Positions 33,946-41,967 of a DNA stretch of 64,000 nt are shown piece by piece. A model generated the notes under the pieces. That model was not told the origin of the DNA. It saw nothing but the letters and a program-made list of their open reading frames with translations, and ran no database searches. Position numbers and translations under genes: made by a program. Positions within the stretch are counted from its first letter, which is position 1, and each line of letters opens with the position of its first letter. The stretch covers positions 1,798,001-1,862,000 of the forward strand of contig NZ_JAUSXL010000002.1 of assembly GCF_030815975.1 (NCBI RefSeq), written 5' to 3'. The DNA is from Variovorax paradoxus. Lineage in GTDB: Bacteria > Pseudomonadota > Gammaproteobacteria > Burkholderiales > Burkholderiaceae_C.

Positions 33946-34887
33946 ATGCTCGACCTCAATGACATCGCCATGTTCGTGCAGGTGGTGCGCCACGGCAGCT
34001 TTGCCGAGGCGGCGCGCCGGCTGGGCCTGCCGCCCAACACCGTGAGCCGGCGCATCCAACAGCTCGAGGCGCAGCTGGGCACGCGGCTGATGCAGCGCTC
34101 CACCCGCAAGCTCACGCTCACCAGCGCGGGCCAGGCGTTTCACGAGCGCTGCGCGGGCGCGGTCGACGGGCTGGCCGAGGCCGGGCAGGAGCTGATCACC
34201 GGCAGCCAGCAGCCCAGCGGGCTGGTGCGCGTGGCGGCAACGGCCGATTTCTTCGATTTCTTCCCGATGGAATGGGTGGCCGACTTCCTGGCCGCGCATC
34301 CGCTGGTGCGCGTCGACTTCGTGCTCAGCGACGCCAGGGCCGACCTGATCGCCGAGCAGTTCGACATCGCATTCCGCGGCGGCGCGCTGCCCGACTCGGG
34401 CTATGTGGGCCGCAAGCTCCTGGACGCCCGGACCGACGGCATGGTCGCCAGCCCCGCCTACATCGCCGCGCGCGGCGCGCCCGCCACGCTGCAGGACCTG
34501 GCGAACCACGATTGCGTCACCTCGCCCCATCCGAGCGGCCGCACCCTCTGGCGCCTGGCCGGCCCCGGCGGCGCGGAAGAAGAAGTGCTGGTCGCGGGCC
34601 GCTTCAGCGGCAACACCGCGCAGGCGCTGCGCAAGGCCACGCTCGCCGGCCTGGGCATCGCGCTGCTGCCGCCCACCATGGCCCGGCTCGACCTGGAGGC
34701 CGGCCGGCTGGTGCCGGTGCTGCCGCAGTACCAGCGCACGGGGCAGGGGCTGAGCGTGCTGTACCCGAGCCGCAAGCACCTGCCGCTGGCGGTGTCGGCG
34801 TTCATCGGGATGGTGATGGAGAAGCTCGGTGCGGTGGAGGCGTTGCCGGAGATGTTGCGGGGGGCGCTGGCCGGCCGGATTTCATGA
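33946..34887 (+). CDS. LysR-family transcriptional regulator (DoxX-pirin locus)
   Basis: The 313-residue LysR protein has an N-terminal HTH (MLDLNDIAMFVQVVRHGSFA, then LPPNTVSRRIQQLEAQLGTR). The effector domain is of the CrgA-like group: GLVRVAATADFFDFFPMEWV and FDIAFRGGALPDSGY. A GAAGGA ribosome site precedes the ATG. It is divergent from doxX-pirin, which fits control by a quinone, phenolic or oxidative signal as in related loci. Confidence 0.9.
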   Translation: MLDLNDIAMFVQVVRHGSFAEAARRLGLPPNTVSRRIQQLEAQLGTRLMQRSTRKLTLTSAGQAFHERCAGAVDGLAEAGQELITGSQQPSGLVRVAATADFFDFFPMEWVADFLAAHPLVRVDFVLSDARADLIAEQFDIAFRGGALPDSGYVGRKLLDARTDGMVASPAYIAARGAPATLQDLANHDCVTSPHPSGRTLWRLAGPGGAEEEVLVAGRFSGNTAQALRKATLAGLGIALLPPTMARLDLEAGRLVPVLPQYQRTGQGLSVLYPSRKHLPLAVSAFIGMVMEKLGAVEALPEMLRGALAGRIS

Positions 34888-34894
34888 ACCATGC

Positions 34895-35578
34895 TCAGCC
34901 GCGCGGGGCCGTGTTGCGCAGCGCGTGCCGAATGGTCGACAAGCCCCGCAACAAATGCGCATCGAGCTCTTCGAGCATCGCGTTGAGGTTGTTGCCGATG
35001 GCCAGCTCGAGGAACAGGTGGTGGTTCTCCGCGAAGTCGGGCTTGGGCGCGTGGGTCAGGCGGCACACCGCAAAGCCGAGCTGGATCTTCTGCGTCATCT
35101 GGCGCCAGACGTCGAGCAGCAGCTGATTGCCGCAGCGCTCGTAGACCAGGCCGTGGAAGTGGGCCTCCGCCGCGCTCTCGCGATGAAGCTCGCTGCTGGA
35201 AGCCGCTTCGGCCAATGCCTCGTAGCGCGCGGTCATCTCGGCGCGAAAGGCTTCGTCGCGCTGCGGCCACAAGCGGATGAACGCCTGCCTTTCCATGATG
35301 CGGCGCACTTCGTACACGTCGCTCATGGTCTCTTCGCTGATGTCCGTCACGTAGGTGCCGGCATAGGGCTTGTTCACGAGCAGGCCGGTTTCGATGAGCT
35401 CGCGGATCGCCTCGCGCAGCAGGCCGCGGCTGACGCCGAACTGCATTGCGAAGTGGCTCTCGACCAGCTGCGTGCCGGGCGCGATCTTCCCGGTGAGGAT
35501 GGCGTCGCGCAGGGTCTGCGCCACGTAGTCGCGCCGCGTGGCCGAGGGAGCGGGTGCGAAATCGGGAAGGGTTTTCAT
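34895..35578 (-). CDS. GntR-family (FCD domain) regulator of an amino-acid importer operon
   Basis: The 227-residue regulator has its winged helix at about 15-80 (TQLVESHFAMQFGVSRGLLR) and an FCD domain with RESAAEAHFHGLVYERCGNQ and NHHLFLELAIGNN supplying the metal histidines. It is the last gene of the 34895-39675 operon, 38 bases after a permease gene, and converges with the LysR gene. Its likely target is the palindrome at 39692-39713 upstream of the first gene. Confidence 0.88.
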   Translation of the reverse strand: MKTLPDFAPAPSATRRDYVAQTLRDAILTGKIAPGTQLVESHFAMQFGVSRGLLREAIRELIETGLLVNKPYAGTYVTDISEETMSDVYEVRRIMERQAFIRLWPQRDEAFRAEMTARYEALAEAASSSELHRESAAEAHFHGLVYERCGNQLLLDVWRQMTQKIQLGFAVCRLTHAPKPDFAENHHLFLELAIGNNLNAMLEELDAHLLRGLSTIRHALRNTAPRG

Positions 35579-35616
35579 CGCGGCGGGTCAGATGTCGGGG
35601 GCGTGGGCGGTGGGCG

Positions 35617-36285
35617 TCAATGGCTGCGCAAGGCAAGGCGTTTTTCGAGGCGGCTCGCCGCATAGGCGCCAGGGTAGATGAGCACGAAGTACACCACGGC
35701 CACGGCCGTCAGGATTTCCAGCGGCCGGTAGTAGGCGGCGCTCAGCGCGCGGCCCTGGTACATGAGCTCGTGCACCGCGATGACGGACGCGATGGATGTG
35801 TTCTTCGCCAGCTCGATGCCGCGGTTGGTGAAGGCCGGCAGCATGCGCTTGAGCACCTGCGGCAGCACCACGCGGCGCAGCACCTGCGTGCGCCGCATGC
35901 CCAGGGCGCGCGCGCCCTCCCACTGGCCCGCCGGCAGCGAGGCGATGCCGCCGCGGAATATCTCCGAGCAGTAGGCCGATGCGTTGAGCGAGAGCGCCAA
36001 GAGCGCCGCCACGTAGGGCGTGAGCTGCCAGCCCGTGAGGATCGGGAATGCGTAGAAGAACCACACCAGCTGGATCAGGATCGGGATGTTGCGGAACAGC
36101 TCCATGTAGCCGCGCGTCGCGGTGCCCACGAGGCGGCTTTTCGACCGCGCACCGAGCGCGATCAGGAGGCCGATCGCCATGGCCGAGGGAAAGGCAATGG
36201 CCCACAGCCCGGCCGTGACGCCCACGCCCTTGAGCAGCACGGGCCAGTGCAGCAGCACGGCCGAGAAGTCCCAGGTGAAGTCCAT
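35617..36285 (-). CDS. Polar amino acid ABC transporter permease (HisMQ type), second
   Basis: The 222-residue inner-membrane protein starts MDFTWDFSAVLLHWPVLLKG. It has the RGYMELFRNIPILIQLVWFF segment and the coupling loop region EGARALGMRRTQVLRRVVLP of glutamate/histidine-type permeases. It pairs with the protein of the preceding gene, which ends two bases before this start. Confidence 0.92.
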   Translation of the reverse strand: MDFTWDFSAVLLHWPVLLKGVGVTAGLWAIAFPSAMAIGLLIALGARSKSRLVGTATRGYMELFRNIPILIQLVWFFYAFPILTGWQLTPYVAALLALSLNASAYCSEIFRGGIASLPAGQWEGARALGMRRTQVLRRVVLPQVLKRMLPAFTNRGIELAKNTSIASVIAVHELMYQGRALSAAYYRPLEILTAVAVVYFVLIYPGAYAASRLEKRLALRSH

Positions 36286-36287
36286 CG

Positions 36288-36968
36288 TCAGTGTCCTGCA
36301 GCGCGGGTGGAAATGGCCAGGCGATGCTCGGCCATGCGCGCGAGCAGGCTCAGCGAGAACAGCGCCAGAAAGAAGATGGCCGCGACCACCGTGTACACCT
36401 CCAGCGGGCGGAAAGTGATCGAGTTGACCTGCATGGCCTGGTAGAGCAGGTCGGAGTAGGCCAGCGTGGAGGCCAGCGCGGTGGTCTTGATGAGTTCGAA
36501 CGAACGCTCGATGAACGGCGGCAGCATGCGCGCGAGCGCCTGCGGCAGCACCACCCGGCGCAAGGCCTGGTGCGAGCGCATGCCGATGGCGCGCGCCGCT
36601 TCCCACTGCCCGCGCTCGATCGACACCAGGCCGCCGCGGAACACCTCGGCGAAGAACGCGCCCGACTGCGTCGACAGCGCGATGACCGCTGCCGCGTAAG
36701 GGTCGAGGCTCACGCCGATGAGCACCGGCAATGCGTAGAAGGCCCAGAAGAAGTGCACCAGCGGCGGCGTGTTGCGATAGAACTCGATGATCCACAGCGC
36801 GGGCCTGGCGAGCCACGCCCTGCCCGACAGCCGAAGGGCCGCGAGCACAACGCCGAACACCACGCCCAGCGCGATGGCGACGGCAGCGATCTTCATCGTG
36901 CCGACGAAGCCCGCGAGCAGCATGTCGCGGTGCGCCCAGACGCCGCTGAAGTCCCAGTCGTAGTTCAT
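36288..36968 (-). CDS. Polar amino acid ABC transporter permease (HisMQ type), first
   Basis: The 226-residue permease starts MNYDWDFSGVWAHRDMLLAG, with EFYRNTPPLVHFFWAFYALP and the coupling loop EAARAIGMRSHQALRRVVLP. It is homologous to the adjacent permease, and the two probably form a heterodimer. It lies 33 bases after the binding-protein gene. Confidence 0.92.
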   Translation of the reverse strand: MNYDWDFSGVWAHRDMLLAGFVGTMKIAAVAIALGVVFGVVLAALRLSGRAWLARPALWIIEFYRNTPPLVHFFWAFYALPVLIGVSLDPYAAAVIALSTQSGAFFAEVFRGGLVSIERGQWEAARAIGMRSHQALRRVVLPQALARMLPPFIERSFELIKTTALASTLAYSDLLYQAMQVNSITFRPLEVYTVVAAIFFLALFSLSLLARMAEHRLAISTRAAGH

Positions 36969-37001
36969 GTGCGCTCGCCCGGCCAGTTCGATCCGCTCGG
37001 G

Positions 37002-37853
37002 CTACTGGCCGAGCGTTTCCTTCATCACGCCGGGCACGGTGGCCGGGTCGATGCCCTTGGTCTTGAGGTACTGGCCGTACAGTGCCTGCGTCTGGCCCGA
37101 GGCGTAGAGCTTGCCGATCAAGCCGTCGAGCTGGTTGCGAAAGCCGGCGTCGGCCTCGCGGCGGATGCCTACGCTGGTCGGCAGCGCAACCACCGGCTGC
37201 GGCACCTGCACCTTGCCCTTGCGGATCTTCGAATACGCGATGACCAGCGCCGGGTGGTAGAAGCCGATCGCGTCGACGCGGCCCGACATGAAGGCCGCCA
37301 CGGTTTCGTCGGTGTTGGTGAAGCGTTCGATCTTCGCCTTCGGCAGGCGCGTGGTCAGGTCGCGGTCGGTCGCCGTGCCGAGCGCCACGCCGATGCGCAC
37401 TTCGGGCTTGTCGAGGTCGGCCCAGTTCTTTGCAACAAGGCCGTCCTTCGCGAGCACGCCCTGCGCATACCAGAGCAGAGGGCTGGCCGGAAAGTCGATC
37501 GCCTTCTTGCGCTCTTCCGTGGCGTCGAGCACGAACATGGCATCGATCTGCCCGGCCTGCAGCGCCGCCACGCTGTTGCCCCAGGTGGTCTCGACCGGCG
37601 TCATCTTCACGCCCATCTCCTTGGCGACCTGTTCGCCGAGCAGCACGCCGAGCCCGGTCCAGGTGCCCGAGGCAGGATCGCGGAAGTACCACGGGTCGCC
37701 GGGCGCGACGCCGATGCGCAGCTCGCCGCTCTGCTTGATCTTCTGCAGCGTGTTGGTCTGCGCGCCGGCGGCGAGGCTGCCGAGCGTCAGGGAGGCGGCG
37801 AGCGCAAGAGCGACGGTACGGCGCAGGCGCCGGAAGGGAGTTGTGGCGTTCAT
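37002..37853 (-). CDS. Polar amino acid ABC transporter substrate-binding protein (family 3)
   Basis: The 283-residue periplasmic protein has a signal peptide with an RRLRRT start, a hydrophobic core LALAASLTLGSLAAGAQ and a mature region from about residue 32. Family 3 segments are SGELRIGVAPGDPWYFRDPA, AALQAGQIDAMFVLDATEER and ETVAAFMSGRVDAIGFYHPA. It should bind a polar or acidic amino acid. The operon also contains a class-IV aminotransferase-like gene, hinting at a D- or unusual amino acid. Confidence 0.9.
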   Translation of the reverse strand: MNATTPFRRLRRTVALALAASLTLGSLAAGAQTNTLQKIKQSGELRIGVAPGDPWYFRDPASGTWTGLGVLLGEQVAKEMGVKMTPVETTWGNSVAALQAGQIDAMFVLDATEERKKAIDFPASPLLWYAQGVLAKDGLVAKNWADLDKPEVRIGVALGTATDRDLTTRLPKAKIERFTNTDETVAAFMSGRVDAIGFYHPALVIAYSKIRKGKVQVPQPVVALPTSVGIRREADAGFRNQLDGLIGKLYASGQTQALYGQYLKTKGIDPATVPGVMKETLGQ

Positions 37854-37906
37854 GGGATGGGCTTTCCGTGGACTGGAGTTGAAGGGAGCAGGCGGTGTGG
37901 CGGTGT

Positions 37907-38860
37907 TCAGGCGGCCGCGGGCAATGCGCCGTGGGCCTCGTTTGCGCTCGTGATATAGGCGCGGTAGAGCGCGTCGAGGCGCTGCGTGAGTGGGCCGAGC
38001 GGCACCAGCGCGCGGCCGTCGACCGATGACACAGGCGTGAGGCCGGCCAGCGTGCCGGTGACGAAGGCTTCGTCGGCCGCGTAGACCTCGGCCAGCGTGA
38101 AGTCGCCTTCGTGCACCGGGATACCCGCCTCGCGTGCGAGCCGCACCACGGTGGCGCGCGTGATGCCGTTGAAGCAGTAGCGCCCCGACGAGGTCCACAG
38201 CGCGCCGTGGCGCACCACGAAGAAGTTGGTGGAGTTGCAGCTCGAGACGAAGCCGTTCGGATCGAGCATCAGCGCCTCGTCCGCGCCGGCCTGGATGGCC
38301 TGGATCAGGGCCTGGATCAGGTTGAGACGGCTGTGCGAATTGAGCCGCAGGTCGAACACGTCCGGCCCACTGCAGCGCAAGGTCGAGGTGAAGAGCTTCA
38401 GTCCGTTGCGCTTGGCGTCCGGCGTGACCACCTTGTGCTCGGCCACGCAGACCACGGTGGCGCTGCCGATGATGAAGCGCGGGTCCTGGTTGGGCGTCTT
38501 CTTGACGCCGCGCGTGACCATGAGCCGCGCGTGCGCGCCGTCGCGCATGCCGTTGCGCAGGAAGGTGTCGACCACGACCTGCTTCGTCTGCGCCCGGGTC
38601 ATGCCGAGGTCCAGCGAGATCGACTTCGCGCCCTCGTACATGCGGTCGATGTGGGCGTCGAAGGACACGATGCGGCCGTCGACCAGGCGCAGGCCTTCCC
38701 ACACGCCGTCGCCGCACACGTAGCCGGCGTCGAACACCGACACCACCGCCTGGTGGCGCGGCACGAACTGCCCGTTCACGTAGACGAGCACTTCGTCGTT
38801 GCGTGCATCGGGGGCGTAGGCCTGGGAACTGGTCTTCGAAGGGGCGCTGTCGGCGGGCAT
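37907..38860 (-). CDS. Class IV aminotransferase-like protein lacking the usual PLP lysine
   Basis: The 317-residue protein has the BCAT/D-amino acid aminotransferase fold: YVNGQFVPRHQAVVSVFDAG, YVCGDGVWEGLRLVDG, FDAHIDRMYEGAKSI and NGITRATVVRLAREAGIPV. The segment that normally holds the Schiff-base lysine reads LNSHSRLNLIQA (173-184), with Arg178 where K would be expected. The usual V-T-E-G site contacting the pyridine nitrogen reads VSSC (205-208), so that glutamate is missing as well. Either it uses PLP in an unusual way, or it is a binding or lyase-like relative. It lies between the importer's ATPase and binding-protein genes. Confidence 0.8.
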   Translation of the reverse strand: MPADSAPSKTSSQAYAPDARNDEVLVYVNGQFVPRHQAVVSVFDAGYVCGDGVWEGLRLVDGRIVSFDAHIDRMYEGAKSISLDLGMTRAQTKQVVVDTFLRNGMRDGAHARLMVTRGVKKTPNQDPRFIIGSATVVCVAEHKVVTPDAKRNGLKLFTSTLRCSGPDVFDLRLNSHSRLNLIQALIQAIQAGADEALMLDPNGFVSSCNSTNFFVVRHGALWTSSGRYCFNGITRATVVRLAREAGIPVHEGDFTLAEVYAADEAFVTGTLAGLTPVSSVDGRALVPLGPLTQRLDALYRAYITSANEAHGALPAAA

Positions 38861-38892
38861 GAATGAGAGTCCTGCTGTGATTCGCGTGGAAG

Positions 38893-39675
38893 TCAGAAAT
38901 GGAAGGCGGTGAAGCGCTCGATGAAGCGCTGCGTGCGCTCCTGCTTCGGGTGCTTGAGCACCTCGTCGGGCGTGCCGCTTTCGTGCAGCAGTCCGTCGGC
39001 GAGGAACACCACCTTGTTGGCGAAGTGGTAGGCAAAGCCGAGCTCGTGCGTCACGAGCAGCATGGTCCGGCCCTCGTCCGCCAGCGCGCGGATGGTGCCG
39101 AGCACCTCGCCGACCAGTTCGGGGTCGAGCGAGGAGGTCGGCTCGTCGAACAGCAGCACCTCGGGTTCCATCGCCAGCGCCCGGGCGATGGCGACGCGCT
39201 GCTGCTGGCCGCCGGACAGGTGGCCCGGGTAGGCGGATGTCTTTTCCGCCAGGCCCACCTTGGCGATTTCGGCCATGGCGCGCTCGCTGGCCTGCGCCGC
39301 GGGCAGGCGCTTGACGGTCACCAGACCCTCCATGACGTTCTGCAGCACCGTCATGTGCGGGAACAGGTTGAACTGCTGGAACACCATGCCGACCTGCTTG
39401 CGCACCTCGCTGAGTTCGCTTTCGCCGTAGCGCAGGGTGTCGGAACCCGCCACGGGCCGGCCCACGGCGCGCCCCTTGAGGACCACCTGTCCGGCAGAGG
39501 GCGTTTCCATGAAATTGAGGCAGCGCAACAGCGTGCTCTTGCCCGAGCCGCTCGAACCGATGATGGCGATGCGGTCGCCGGGCAGCACGTCGAGGTCGAT
39601 GCCGCGCAGCACATGGTGGCTGCCGTAGCGCTTGTGCAGGGCCTGGATGCGGAGAACGGGCGGGGCGGCTGTCAT
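38893..39675 (-). CDS. Polar amino acid ABC transporter ATPase (GlnQ/HisP type)
   Basis: The 260-residue ABC ATPase has Walker A GSSGSGKS (about 40-47), the family segment [20 protein letters not shown], signature HLSGGQQQR, Walker [13 protein letters not shown] and the switch histidine in [10 protein letters not shown]. It is the first gene of the operon and starts at [18 protein letters not shown]. There is no ribosome site upstream, and a TAACAT -10-like hexamer lies only eleven bases before the ATG, so the mRNA may be leaderless. Confidence 0.92.
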   Translation of the reverse strand: MTAAPPVLRIQALHKRYGSHHVLRGIDLDVLPGDRIAIIGSSGSGKSTLLRCLNFMETPSAGQVVLKGRAVGRPVAGSDTLRYGESELSEVRKQVGMVFQQFNLFPHMTVLQNVMEGLVTVKRLPAAQASERAMAEIAKVGLAEKTSAYPGHLSGGQQQRVAIARALAMEPEVLLFDEPTSSLDPELVGEVLGTIRALADEGRTMLLVTHELGFAYHFANKVVFLADGLLHESGTPDEVLKHPKQERTQRFIERFTAFHF

Positions 39676-39691
39676 GGAATGGGATGTTATT

Positions 39692-39713
39692 GATTGTCGG
39701 ACAATCGACAATC
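39692..39713. promoter_or_regulatory. Candidate GntR operator of the amino-acid importer operon
   Basis: GATTGT-CGG-ACAATC (39692-39706) is a perfect inverted repeat, followed directly by another GACAATC half-site (39707-39713). The layout mirrors the GACAGT cluster at 32280-32316. On the minus strand the half-sites supply a TTGTCG -35-like hexamer 16 bases from TAACAT. The regulator encoded at 34895-35578 is the likely binder. Confidence 0.65.
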
Positions 39714-39813
39714 GGGAGTTGTACCATCTATGCAAAGTCCGTGCCACGTGTATCGCGGGGGCGCTCGTCAGCCGCGGCACGGCCGGTTCGCCCCTGCGGG
39801 AGAATCGCCCCCC

Positions 39814-40290
39814 ATGAAAATCGAAAAAGACACAGTCGTCACCCTCAAGTACAAGGTCGCCGACGCCCAGGGCAAGCTCATCGAAGCCAGCCCCGAGCCG
39901 ATGGCCTACCTGCATGGCGGCTACGAGAACACGCTGCCCAAGATCGAGGAAGCGCTCGATGGCAAGGAAAAAGGCTTCCAGGCCACGCTGAACCTCGCCC
40001 CTGAAGACGCCTTCGGCCTGCGCGACGAGTCGCTGGTGCGCAGCATCCCCAAGGCCGACTTTCCGCCGGGCGTGAAGGTGGGCGGGCAACTCGAGGGACG
40101 GCTCGACGATGGCACCGAACACCTCTTCACCGTGATGAAGATCAAGGGGCCGGTCGTGCTGCTCGACGGCAACCATCCATGGGCCGGCAAGGCCTTGAAG
40201 TTCAGCCTCCAGGTGACGGACGTGCGCGCGGCGCTGCCGGTGGAGATCGAGCATCGGCATGTGCATGGGGCGCACGGGCACCACCACTGA
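39814..40290 (+). CDS. slyD: FKBP-type peptidyl-prolyl isomerase SlyD
   Basis: The 158-residue protein has the SlyD layout: N-terminal FKBP part (MKIEKDTVVTLKYKVADAQG, YLHGGYENTLPKIEEALDGK), the inserted flap domain (residues ~70-125) containing AFGLRDESLV, and a short histidine-rich tail (EIEHRHVHGAHGHHH) able to bind nickel. It acts as a folding catalyst/chaperone and, with hydrogenase or urease systems, as a nickel carrier. The ATG at 39814 is chosen because the family N-terminus begins exactly there. Confidence 0.92.
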   Translation: MKIEKDTVVTLKYKVADAQGKLIEASPEPMAYLHGGYENTLPKIEEALDGKEKGFQATLNLAPEDAFGLRDESLVRSIPKADFPPGVKVGGQLEGRLDDGTEHLFTVMKIKGPVVLLDGNHPWAGKALKFSLQVTDVRAALPVEIEHRHVHGAHGHHH

Positions 40291-40308
40291 ACGGTCGCGT
40301 TCTGCTGC

Positions 40309-41895
40309 TTAGTTTTTCTTCTTCTTCCAGAACCGCGGCGCCTTCCCGATCCTGCCCAGCGCCTTGCGGCACGCCTTCGCGCCGGCCGCATGGCGCGCGC
40401 TGAACCAGCCAACGGCAAACCATGCGCGCGCATCGCGACCGGTGGCGTCCCGGTAGAGCGCGAGCGCCACGGCTTCGTCGTTGAATTCGCCGAGTGCGTC
40501 CTGCGCGGGGCGCAGGCGCTTCAGGTAGCGCCCGGCGTCCCCCTCGGCAGCAAACAACGGCACCACGAATTCGGCAAGGTAGCGCAGCCGTTTGAGCCGC
40601 TTGCGGGTGCGGTGCTGGTCTTCGGGGGCCAGGGATTCGAAGCGCCGGCCGTCGCGCACGGTCTGCCGGTGCAGGCGCTGCAGCTGCTTGCGCAGGAGGC
40701 GGTGCGCATCGCCGGCGTTCAGCGGCGCTGATTCTGGCGCGGCTTCTCCCGCAATGTCGCCGGGTTTTGCTGGCGTCGCCGCGGTGAAACCGATCAGCGA
40801 AACCAGCGCCGACTGGAATGCCGGCGCACGCACGACTTCGCCGGGTGAAAGCGGCGCATCGGCCCCCGCTTCATCGCCGGCCAGCGGATCGAACTCCGGC
40901 GCGCCCGCATCGCGCAGTTGCGGCTGCGCCAGCTTCACGATCTGCTCGCGGTCGCGCAGCGCGCCGAGCGCGCGGAAAGCCTCGACCAGCGGCGGCTCCC
41001 ACTGGGCCGCATCGAAACCTCCGCTGCCCGCATCGAGCGGCCCGAGTTCGCGCAGCGCTGTGCGCAGGCGCCGGATGCCGATGCGCAGCTGGTGGATCTG
41101 TTCTTCATCGGTGCTGCCCGCGGCGAGCTCGCTCGCGTTGGGCAGCATCTGGGCCAGGCACGATGCGACCACGGCCTGCTGGATGGCGCGGCCGTCGAGT
41201 CGGTCTTTCCTTTCGGCAAAGCGCGGCGCCGCGGCCCTGACGGCCGGCACCGTGTCCAGCTTCGCCAGCAGGCGCGCGCCGCGCTCGGCCTTGGACACGG
41301 TGCTGAACCACAGGCCGTGCTGCTGCGACCAGCGGCGCGCCAGCGTGACGAGGCCCTGCACCTCGCCGCGCTTGAGTTCGAGCTCCAGCTCGCACACCGG
41401 CGATTCACGCTCGTCCGGCGTGCCCGCATGGGCGATGACCTTGCCGACATCGAGCGCCAGCTCCACCACGGCCGCACCGACGCCCGTGGTGCGCACGTCG
41501 CGCGTGAGCCGCACGATGTCGGTGGACTGGCGTTCGACCAGCGGCGCGCCGCTCGCGGCCAGCACCTGCGCAAGCCGCTCGCCCACTGGCGTGCCCTGGT
41601 GGCGCTGCGGGTCGATGGCCGGGGCCGCGCTACCCGCCGCTGCGCCAAGGTCGACGTTGTGTTCCAGCCGGTGCAGTGCGTTGTCGCCGGTGGCCTTGAC
41701 GGTCTGCACCCAGCGCCGCCCCTCCTTGCGCAGGCGCAGCACGATGCCCTGGGCGGCCAGCGCCTGGTCGGCGGTGTCGAAGTAGCGCGCCTGCAGGCGG
41801 GTGCGCACCACGCTGCCGCGCCGCAGGGCGGCCTCGACGGCTTTCAGCCGCTGCGCGGGAACATGAAACTTGAACTCGATTTCCATGGCGGCCAT
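40309..41895 (-). CDS. CYTH and CHAD domain-containing protein
   Basis: The 528-residue two-domain protein begins with a CYTH (triphosphate tunnel) domain at residues ~1-200, with the EIEFKFHV signature and charged tunnel strands. The CHAD helical domain at ~245-520 is histidine- and arginine-rich (IHQLRIGIRRLRTALRELGP and HRTRKRLKRLRYLAEFV). CYTH-CHAD proteins hydrolyse inorganic triphosphate and bind polyphosphate. The start could be the second ATG (41886, MEIEFKFHV), which matches the family better. Confidence 0.9.
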   Translation of the reverse strand: MAAMEIEFKFHVPAQRLKAVEAALRRGSVVRTRLQARYFDTADQALAAQGIVLRLRKEGRRWVQTVKATGDNALHRLEHNVDLGAAAGSAAPAIDPQRHQGTPVGERLAQVLAASGAPLVERQSTDIVRLTRDVRTTGVGAAVVELALDVGKVIAHAGTPDERESPVCELELELKRGEVQGLVTLARRWSQQHGLWFSTVSKAERGARLLAKLDTVPAVRAAAPRFAERKDRLDGRAIQQAVVASCLAQMLPNASELAAGSTDEEQIHQLRIGIRRLRTALRELGPLDAGSGGFDAAQWEPPLVEAFRALGALRDREQIVKLAQPQLRDAGAPEFDPLAGDEAGADAPLSPGEVVRAPAFQSALVSLIGFTAATPAKPGDIAGEAAPESAPLNAGDAHRLLRKQLQRLHRQTVRDGRRFESLAPEDQHRTRKRLKRLRYLAEFVVPLFAAEGDAGRYLKRLRPAQDALGEFNDEAVALALYRDATGRDARAWFAVGWFSARHAAGAKACRKALGRIGKAPRFWKKKKN

Positions 41896-41967
41896 GATGC
41901 CCGGTCTTTTTCATCGCGCAGCCGGCGCTTCGCCTGCCGCTGCGGCATCAAGAAAGAAAGGCTCGCC

